DNA of 64,000 bases from Kappaphycus alvarezii (lineage: Eukaryota > Rhodophyta > Florideophyceae > Gigartinales > Solieriaceae): the NCBI GenBank assembly GCA_002205965.3, contig NADL03000451.1, forward strand, positions 1,798,001 to 1,862,000. The letters are read 5' to 3'. Positions 56,033-64,000 of the stretch are shown here, piece after piece. Positions within the stretch are counted from its first letter, which is position 1. Every line of letters starts with the position of its first letter. The position numbers were made by a program, and so were the translations under genes. The notes under the pieces were generated by a model. The model was not told where the DNA came from. It did no database searches and saw only the letters and a program-made list of their open reading frames with translations.

Positions 56033-56894
56033 GTGGCACCATACAAGGAGAAACATGTTCTTCGCATCGCAGAAGACCTTCTTAGGCAAGCGCGACTGGT
56101 ACGCCGCTGGGTGAACGTCGCCGCCGTCCGGTTCCTCTGTGGAATGTGTGCCGCGTTGTCATTTGCGCGACTATGGGCAAGGTTACATACGCGATGGTTT
56201 TACTGGGACATGAGATGTGCCCCCCACACGACTCTCGCGGTCGTTGTCGCCTCTCTTACCAGTCATTACGGGATCTGCAGTTCTGGCGAAAACTGTCTGG
56301 TCCAGAGACGGGAGGTCGCCCCATTCTAACACCAGTGGTCGACGCGGCGTTTCAATCGGGGGTGCGGCGGATATGGGGTATTGGAGAATTCTGAACAACC
56401 AGAACCTTCAATCTGGGCATACGGGCCTGTGGTGTGATCAAGATGGGAGGAGTCGGAAGGACCGCGCGGAATCCATTACCTATCGCAAGTAAAGGGCCGT
56501 AAGGAAGCTCCTAGATGGTCCGGTGTGAGAAGAAGTGGAGAGGTGCGACATTCATGGATTGGTGCTGCGCATAGACAACCGGCCCGTCGTGCATATCACA
56601 AAAACCTTTGTCACAGCAAGTCGCCCTCTAATGAGAGAGTTGCGAAAATTGAAGCTGTTACTTGACAAGCTGAACGTGCACTTGCGCGCCGCATGGCTCC
56701 CGTCGGCTATCAACAAGTATTCAGACGCTCTCCCGCGACGGTTACACCTCAACGATCTCTTGATACCTCGACAGCTCCAGCGTTCCGTCGTGGATGTAAT
56801 GAAGGTGCCCAATGAGGCTTCCAAGTACCGCCCGCTCGGCGAACATCCAGGTGTGCTCCGAAAGTTGATGATGGAGGAGCTGGAGCGGCCATGA
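56033..56894 (+). pseudogene. RNase H region of YR element 3
   Basis: 56033-56210 reads VAPYKEKHVLRIAEDLLRQA and NVAAVRFLCGMCAALSFARL, the connection. 56535-56894 reads MERCDIHGLVLRIDNRPVVH (a VxxDN-like motif, RIDNRPV) and LNVHLRAAWLPSAINKYSDA with the last Asp, then KYRPLGEHPGVL. The part between is scrambled by frame changes. Confidence 0.6.
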
Positions 56895-57300
56895 GACGAT
56901 GGGCAGGTGCGCAAGTTGTGCCTTGCAGTGGACCTGATCATGGCGACTGCGAAAAAGCTGGCAAGGACTGGGGCCCCGGCGTTGCTCTTCGTTCCGGACT
57001 GAAACCGACAGGCGTGGCACCAAGCGGCTCTGCACCTCTGCAAGCGATAGAGCCGAATCCCGATACCGCCGCAGGAGGTGTGAGAAGGGCAACGTCGACT
57101 TAACCTAGCGTGGCGCCTTATGGAGTTGGAGGTGAATATTTGATGACGCGGTCGGCTGCTCGGTTGGCATTGGCGTCGTTTTCATCGGGTTCCCTAATTG
57201 ATGTTGTCTGATGCCGGCCCAGTGCTGCCACAAGTCACACCGTGGAGCTTGCCGCACAGTATGCATGTAGTAGTCGGACCGAGACTACGCGAGAGTCGCA

Positions 57301-58129
57301 GTGGACGGCATGGGTCAAGTATTGTACGGAGGATGGCCGTCAGCCATTACATGTGACGGAAAGATTTCTGTTCGCGTTCATTGGATGACTGAAGATGCCC
57401 CGGGAGCGAGGAAAAGGAAACATGAGCGTGTCTTATTTGCTACAGCAGATATCAGCTGTGCGACGTATGCAAGCGTTGTACGTAGGTCGGCCTGTTTCGT
57501 CGTACCCGTTCCTGGACGCGGTTATTCATGCATACAGCAAGTAAGAAGAGAAGATGTACCATAAAGAGCTGTTGCGCTGGGGTGTGGATGCATCCAAGAT
57601 GATGCGTGTTTGGAATATTGGCATGAAGACGAAAAGTATGGGTGTGTTGTGGGATTGCAGTGTGCGGTTCGTGTACTGCATTAACGGCTTGGGCTAGAGC
57701 TCGACGATGAACATGGAGATGAGCAAAGCTCTCGGGCAAGACGACTCAATGAGTGCTCGCTTGTGCTACTGTAAAGGGGGCAGGGTGAGTAACGAGCCGT
57801 TGATCACATACCACATAACATTCCCCGAAGTTTCGTCACCACTTGACTCATTCAAGCGGTGGAAGCGCAGTCTTGGCAGGCATGTACGCTTCTCAGCGAT
57901 GGACGGCGAACCCGATGTGAAACAGAAGGAGTCTCTGACGCGAGCGCTGCATTGCTGCTTTGCTGTATTGGACATTAAACCTCCACGGGATGGAAAGTTT
58001 AAATCTCATTCGCTTCGCATTGATGCGAAACTAGAACAGGTTTTACTCGCTATTCCTCTTTCGGTTCGAATGGCGCGGTTTGGAAAGAGCAAGAGTAGCG
58101 AAAAAATAGCCACACTTTACTCTGAATAG
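57301..58129 (+). pseudogene. Tyrosine recombinase of YR element 3
   Basis: The frame 57707-58129 carries FKSHSLRIDAKLEQVLLAIP and SVRMARFGKSKSSEKIATLY, with the HxxR box (HSLR) kept, unlike in copy 2. 57301-57564 and the following frames correspond to earlier parts, for example QVLYGGWPSAITCDGKI near 57318, but are hard to align. The Tyr nucleophile would lie near the LYSE end or downstream, where the sequence repeats SHALLYSE-like DNA (58112-58145). Confidence 0.65.
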
Positions 58130-58558
58130 CCACGCTTTACTCTGAACGCACTATACGCACGAGTAGTGCGTCGGTCTGGTTTATCGGTTCGCAGTACCTT
58201 CCTCAACCTACGCTGGAGGAGGACCTCGGCACCGTTTCCATCGGCGCGGCTCCAGGAGAAAAAGGGCCGACATCTTGAACTCCGGGTAATGGTTTGGCTG
58301 TTTCGTCCTGTGTAGGCCGCGGTTTATGCGCATGAAACGCATGCACAATGGATAACGTTGGAAAGTTGAGGGAATTATGTCTAGATGCGTACGTAGAACA
58401 CGTGTGACATGTATGCCCTAGCGTTTTTCCACTGAATGGCGCGGCCTTATAATGGTCGCGAGTCAAGTCCGACACCATGAGCGCGGGCATTCCTCTCTCT
58501 TTCCGCCCCCCTCTCTTGGCTGTACCACGACGTCGGTATTAGCCCAAGCCCGGGTGAG

Positions 58559-59485
58559 CCCCAGGATTACTGGGATTTGGCCCATGTTCCAGGTGCCCAG
58601 GATTCCTAGGGTCGGCTGGAAAAAATCTTGGCCAAGAATCCTGGGAATGATCCTGAAGGAAAACCTGGGCAAATTCCTGGGGCAAAATAGCCCTTATCTG
58701 CTCATAAACCAAACTTTTACGACCCCAGATCTCAGGAATTACAGATGGACCCAGGATTTCCGGGTCCCTACCCCAGGATTCCAGGGTAAAGGCGCAGCAT
58801 TCCTGGACCGCACCTGGGATACCTGGGCTCTGAGAAGAAAACCTGGGACGGTTTAAGGAGCAGATATGATATTCTACACGTTGCTATGTGCACCACGTTG
58901 CCCAGGATTTACTGATAGATCCACTGAATCCTGAATATCACCCAGGAATCTCGAAAATTGATTCCAAGAACCCTACCAAAACGTGTAGAAATCCTGGAAC
59001 CCATCTCATGAATCCTGGAAACTTATTTCAGTAATTCTAGCAATAAGCCCAGAAATTCCGGGAAGAGAACCCAGGAATTCTGGCAACTATCCCCGGGAAT
59101 TCTGGAAACATCTCACAGGAATTCTGGCAAACTCCCAGGATTCTTGGAAGCCACCCCACTTCCTGGTAATTGGTTCCAGGATTTCTAGTCCAGAAATCCT
59201 CGGAAAATCTCAAACCATGGGATTCTGCCAGGAAACCTGGGACTCACCCCCGGGATTCTAAAATAACATTCCAGGAATCCTTTGTATCAACCCAGGAATA
59301 CTATGGTTACTAAATTGTAGTTTAGCCAGGATTCATGGAAAATCCCCAGGAATCCTAGGAATTGACCTTAGGAATCCTGGGACATACCGAGTGATCCTGG
59401 AACAAAACCTGAGGGATCCTGGGAATTTTCTGGAATCCTGGGTTGGACACAAAAACACTGGCCCTCACCCTCGGAATTCTGGTAG
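58559..59485. repeat. Array of a near-palindromic CCAGGAATTCCTGG-like motif
   Basis: Over some 930 bp there are at least two dozen copies of CCCAGGAAT/CCAGGATT and of the complement ATCCTGGG/AATTCTGG, spaced irregularly, mostly 20-40 bp apart. Both orientations are mixed, and several copies are full palindromes such as CCAGGAATTCTGG. No constant longer unit is visible, so this is not a simple tandem repeat. No gene is supported inside it. Confidence 0.75.
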
Positions 59486-60727
59486 TACCCTTGGTGTATT
59501 TATGAATAGGGGACCGGCACGGCTATATGCTAACCACTTTGCTATTATATTGCGGAAGACGCTTCGATACAGCAATGAAATTGGTTACGCAACAGGTTCT
59601 CAGGGAATCGCACCAGGTCATGAGAGGAAATTACTGCTAGTAAGGGCCATACGCATGTCACCGATCGCGTAACCAACTCTCTGACCATCACAAAATAGCA
59701 AACAGTAACAGTTAGAAGCAGTATGTATTAACATACTTAGTATTGCGAGGACCACGCGCAGCCGATTCTAGAATTAAATTGAGGCCAATACAAAAACTCA
59801 TGCTCTGCGTAGTTCGCTGTCATCAAGGGTGCAACCGTGTCTTTCAGAAACCATACAATGAAAACGATCACCTGTTGCGTAAACCGTGATGAAAACGTAC
59901 CTGCATTAATAGGATGTATTGAAGTCATTGGCTGCCTACGAACCCACAAGATGTCAGAAATCGTACGCATAACCGTCAGTTTGCGTATCCGATCCGAAAA
60001 AAGCGTAAGTCAAATATTATAACTTATACGCGCTCAGACAAGTTATCAAAAAATTTTTCTGAATAATCGCAGACGATAATTACATACCGGAATTAGAGAG
60101 AAATGGATCATCAGGTGCGTAAACATTTCTCAAAAATTATAAAACAAAGCCAATACACGTACAATATGCTTGATTCGAAAAAAAACGTTGGAAAAGTAAT
60201 TAAGTAAGAATTAGGAAGCACTGCGATGTTTCAGTTTTGTATAAACAAGATATGGTACGTATGTGATCATAAAATATGCCAGAAGATAGGGTGGAGATGT
60301 GTAATGGCATATCTTTTTCATAACGAAGCGGCAATTGGAGAATGTTTCGTGAGGATCGGGGAATTGGGCACTTAATCTACCACGTCATTAGTTCATCACG
60401 GTAATGTGATAAAAGACTGAAAAATCGCATTAAGAACGAGAGGCTTGTCAGGAATAGGCATTGCAGTCATGAGCGGTGGCATGCCGCCCCTCACTATTGA
60501 GGGCGCAACTGTGTTCGGTGAAGATTTTTAGTAAGAGGTGATCTTAGAAGATGGGTTCGATTATTTTTAAGTGGTCAAGAGGTTAGGAAATTCCAATAAG
60601 ACAGCAGCCTAAGTATCTCTTCCTAGAACATTGCAATGCATCCACTCACCGTCTTGCGGAGTGAGTTATCTTACAATTTTGTGTGATGGCAGAGCATAAG
60701 GGAGCTTATAACCGAGTGATGAATCAG
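59486..60727. other. AT-rich stretch, nothing recognised
   Basis: Short frames on both strands without domains. No RNA gene found. Confidence 0.4.
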
Positions 60728-60965
60728 AATGAGGGAGTGCAGTGAGAGTGAAGGAGTGCATGAGAGTGACGGAGTGCATTGAGAGTGACGGAGTGCTTGA
60801 GAGTAAGGGAGGTCATGTAGAGTGGAGGGAGTTCATTGAGAGTGAGAGGGGAGAGGTCAGAAGGGAGGTGAGGGGTTCATGGGGAGTGAGGGAGTTCTCT
60901 GGGAGTGAAAGAGAGCATTGAGAGTGAGGGGGGGGCTGTCAGAGTGAGGGAGGAAAGTCAGAGAG
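60728..60965. repeat. Purine-rich minisatellite
   Basis: Degenerate units of about 19-22 bp built on GAGAGTGACGGAGTGCATT. The first five units are regular, the later ones drift (GGGAGTGAGGGAGTTCTCTG). The plus strand is nearly all purine with some T. Confidence 0.85.
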
Positions 60966-61391
60966 CAGACGGTAGTTTAGTGAACCAGTGAAATTCCAAA
61001 TTGGCGTCGACAGCGACCCCGCCCAATTTTTCCCCTGTGTTTGTCATACGCGTCGATCGCCAACAAAAGTAATATATCGGATGTTAAAAGTAATAATCTT
61101 TTGGAATTCAATTAAAAATTATTAGCCAATACAATTGATAGTATCACTTAGTGGTTTCCCCAACTATGTAAGGAGCCGCATCGCCTCAATTTGCAAACTC
61201 TGCTGTACATTAACGGATATAATGTAATATCAATATATTAAACTTTAACTTAGCATAGGTAGCAAAACCAGTGAACCACGTCTTCTAGATTCCCACAAAA
61301 AGCGAATTGCAATGATATATTCTCCATTACCCCCAACCACCTATGGATCCCTTCGTTACATATTCATGCTATTGAATCGTAAAGTAACGAA
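60966..61391. other. AT-rich gap
   Basis: No gene or repeat recognised. Confidence 0.35.
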
Positions 61392-63814
61392 GTGGGGAAA
61401 TCCAACAACCGAACTTTGCGATGTCCGCGGAAACCATGCCAGTACAGTTCTCGTTCTCCGAGGGGAATGGCGTCCCACATTGCCAAGTGCTCTTTTCTGG
61501 CTGTTTCGGCTGGGAATATGCCCACAAAATCCATGAAGAAGGCTCCTCGCAGTGATGTCACTGTCAAATTGGGAGGTGTTGGACGTCGTTTACCCATCGA
61601 TTGCGCTTTACCTGAAAATCAGAAAGGGATCAGTGATTTAATTGGCGATTTTACGGATGTGAAGCTCGCATTTGCTGATGCACTAGCAGTTGAGGGTCTC
61701 ACAGACATTCCTTTTCGAAATGGAAACGAAGCAATTAACGGATCAGACACTTACTGCTATGGGGAAGTTGCTTCTTTGGGAAGTTGCTCGTAAATAAGGA
61801 AACCAGTTGGGTAAAAAGCTGATAGATATATTGCAATGTACTCTATTCTGTGCTCCTGAATTCCGAGAACTGTTCCCGGCATTGATGGAAATATTGGATA
61901 TGGAGAAAAGAGAAGAAGCAGAGAGCATATATCGGCAAAATGGGTTCAGATCTGTCAGAATATCTCCATGTACAGGCGGTAGTGACTCCAACTCAACGTA
62001 TTAAGCGAGGGATATTGTCCAGAATTTGAGAGATCAAATGAGCTGTGTACCAACTGAGGACATTTTGATGAAACCAGAAGAATATAATCGTTCAACTCAC
62101 CCAATAAATGCACAGTTTAGACAACAAAGTATTCCTGCCGTCAGAAATGCCATAATATCTGATCCAGACAGCACTACACGGTGGTGCACAATGCGGGAAG
62201 ACGGTCAACAGTCCATCGTTGTATTGTTTCAATTCTATAGTGACAAGTCGGCTTTATCACTGAAGCCTTCCCGTTTAAAATTTTACCCTTTCCATGTCAC
62301 CATACTCAAGTTTGCTGAGCAAAGAAGCTGCAGGCTAATAACTGCAGGAAAGACTGTTGCAGCTTTTCTCCCAACTGACGAAGGCCACAAAAAAGAAATG
62401 AATGCAATCGATAGCATGTGACTTACGCTAGGTGCTATAGCATCGGTTATGCACCACTGAAAAGAATTACCAAAAAAGATTTCTCTGCCACAGACGTGGA
62501 TGGCGTAGATTGGAGGTGTCATATGGTTGTTGAAAGCTATGTCGCTGATTTACAAGAAGCAAAGATGCTTCTATGAATTCGAGGTGGAACTTACACAGCT
62601 CTACCATGCCATTGTTGTATGGCTTCAAGCGAGGAGTTTCCGGCCTGGACTGATTCCCCGAGAAGAGCCATTGTGAATACTGCCGCAGTTCTCGATGAAT
62701 ACAATAACCTCCTTCGCTGCTCAGAGTTGGAGAATCAGAAGGACCCAGCAAAATCGCGTGAAATGAAACAGAAAGCAAAAGATCTACTCTGAGGTATGTC
62801 TTTGCATCCGAAAATGCCAATTTCCATGATTTACCTTTTGTCGGGACTTGTACTTCACTGGATATCTACAGAGTATTCTGTTTTGAGCCCATGCATAATT
62901 TATACCTCGGTATATCACTGCTGTTGAAGCAAGCTGCAATGGGGAGACTTCTATCAGAAGAGCTCTTATCATCATCTCTTTCATCCAGACCTTCTGTTCC
63001 TAGAACATATCGCAGTATCGGAGGAGAGATTACTCGTGAGCTCAGCTACTTCCTGTCCTATATTACTAAGGAACCAGTCGGTTACAATCTACTTGTAGAT
63101 TTATAAATCGACGGTGGGAAGATCGGTTTCAATGGACTCTTTCGAGATGAAGATCTTTCCGGGATATTGGAAGCAAAAGATTTCAAACTTGTTGACCAAG
63201 TTACCCCTTCCCTAGGAGCAATGATAGACTGGTATTGCGATGATCTTGAGGCTGCACCAATAAATAAGGTATTTGTTCAATATGGTGACCTCCTTCTAAT
63301 TTTCGTTCCTTCGGGCAGTAGATTGAGTTGATGGGACGAACTGAGACTGGGTTAAGTAACTAATACCATCAAAAGGTTTAAAGAGATGGGAATGAAGATA
63401 CTTGGTGACTCTCAGAAACACGGTATAGGGACTCTAAAATGGCATATGCTAGATCATATTATCGAGGACTTGCGACGAATGGGTAGCTTGCAGTATGGAG
63501 ACAGTGGTATTATTGAATATGACCATGCCGTACACAGGCGACTCTATCAATTGAAATCGAGAAGAAAAACTTCTGCCATGAATGAGACTATTAATCGCTT
63601 ATCTACAGAAACAAGAAGAGAAGGATGGGGTCGGCCGCGGAGAGGAGCAAGAATGATGAAAACAAATCAAGAAAGAAAGCAGCCGAGTCGGATAAATCTT
63701 GTACGGTTCAAGGAGTTTTTCGAAATGTCGCCTCTTGAATTTCTTGACCTGAAATCTGCCGAAAAACAGCGGAAGTTAACGCATTATCCAGGTAATAGAA
63801 GGAGGGCTCGATAA
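61392..63814 (+). pseudogene. Plavaka/CACTA-like DDE transposase, frameshifted
   Basis: The N-terminus has a zinc-finger-like CPRKPCQYSSRSPRGMASHI with a following AKC (61422-61490). 62026-62421 carries STRWCTMREDGQQSIVVLFQ, FYSDKSALSLKPSRLKFYPF and LITAGKTVAAFLPTDEG, matching the YSDKT.L...G...YP region of Plavaka-type transposases with its catalytic Asp. In another phase, 62517-62640 reads VVESYVADLQEAKMLL and the cysteine pair PCHCC. 62784-63106 has FEPMHNLYLGISLLLKQAAM (the usual motif is D-x-M-H-x-L-x-x-G), and 63386-63814 closes with GIGTLKWHMLDHIIEDLRRM. The family name is from pattern only; KDZ-type is the alternative. Many frame changes, few stops. Confidence 0.6.
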
Positions 63815-64000
63815 GGAAAATTCTGAGAACTAATATTGAAAGAGTTTAGCGAAGAATAGCTTGAGAACCTGAAAACTTGCATTCTAGAAACTGTGGAGAA
63901 ATCTTTTTGTTCCGGTCGTTCCTCATCGAACATTAAGATATAATTCTCTCCGTCTGCCTTTACATCCGGTTACGTAGTTCCACCTCTCTCCGACTGAATT
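63815..64000. other. Window end
   Basis: No feature recognised in the last 186 bases; the terminal repeat of the preceding transposon could lie here or beyond. Confidence 0.3.

Larger units (their letters stand above)
55553..58344 (+). mobile_element. DIRS/Ngaro-like YR retrotransposon, copy 3, 5'-truncated
   Basis: RT, RNase H and recombinase parts follow on the plus strand directly after YR element 2. The end near 58307-58344 (TGTGTAGGCCGCGGTTTATG, CATGAAACGCATG) corresponds to the repeat end of element 2. Gag and the start of RT are missing. Same family as copy 2, but diverged. Confidence 0.75.

Noticed and set aside
58559-59485. CRISPR-like array
   Set aside because: Repeats are short, degenerate, in both orientations and irregularly spaced, and the genome is eukaryotic.

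Overview
The window is nuclear DNA of a eukaryote, dominated by broken transposable elements of at least eight kinds around one island of ordinary genes (about 37.4-45.2 kb). My best guess at the organism is a red alga of the florideophyte type. This is inference, from three points: the genes show no convincing introns; two island proteins begin with Phe-containing, Ser/Thr/Pro/Ala-rich N-termini that look like rhodophyte plastid transit peptides, and one of them is a BSD2/DnaJ-type zinc-finger protein of the sort found in plastids; and compact gene islands between transposon blocks fit such genomes. Nothing here proves the assignment.

Layout. 1-4022: 3' part of a Ty3/gypsy chromovirus (gag-protease, RT, RNase H, integrase, chromodomain, 3' LTR). 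5.9-8.3 kb: piggyBac-like element, minus strand. 9.2-12.3 kb: decayed minus-strand element with a hAT/DUF659-like stretch. 13.5-14.55 kb: pogo/Tigger transposase. 15.0-19.9 kb: DIRS/Ngaro-like tyrosine-recombinase (YR) retrotransposon, minus strand, with direct repeats. 20.8-22.6 kb: Myb/SANT-like accessory ORF facing a Harbinger transposase fragment. 23.16-24.87 kb: internally deleted piggyBac with both terminal inverted repeats. 24.9-28.85 kb: three C-terminal fragments of a non-LTR retroelement arranged around a tRNA-Ser(AGA) gene. 30.3-33.4 kb: a well preserved PIF/Harbinger element with all three catalytic residues. 33.65-34.88 kb: poly-C minisatellite. 45.67-50.69 kb: more of the non-LTR family. 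50.77-58.35 kb: two further YR retrotransposons in tandem, the first carrying a solo gypsy LTR. 58.56-59.49 kb: array of a near-palindromic CCAGGAATTCCTGG-like motif. 60.73-60.97 kb: purine minisatellite. 61.4-63.8 kb: Plavaka/CACTA-like transposase.

The gene island holds, in order, a plastid-type zinc-finger protein, an ankyrin/F-box protein, a small membrane protein, the NatB auxiliary subunit NAA25 (the firmest gene identification), and, convergent to it, a small TMEM242-like membrane protein. The genes look unrelated in function and each seems to be its own transcription unit. All five are interrupted by single-base frame changes and none by an internal stop codon. That pattern points to residual indel errors in the sequence at least as strongly as to pseudogenes, and the transposon frames should be read with the same caution.
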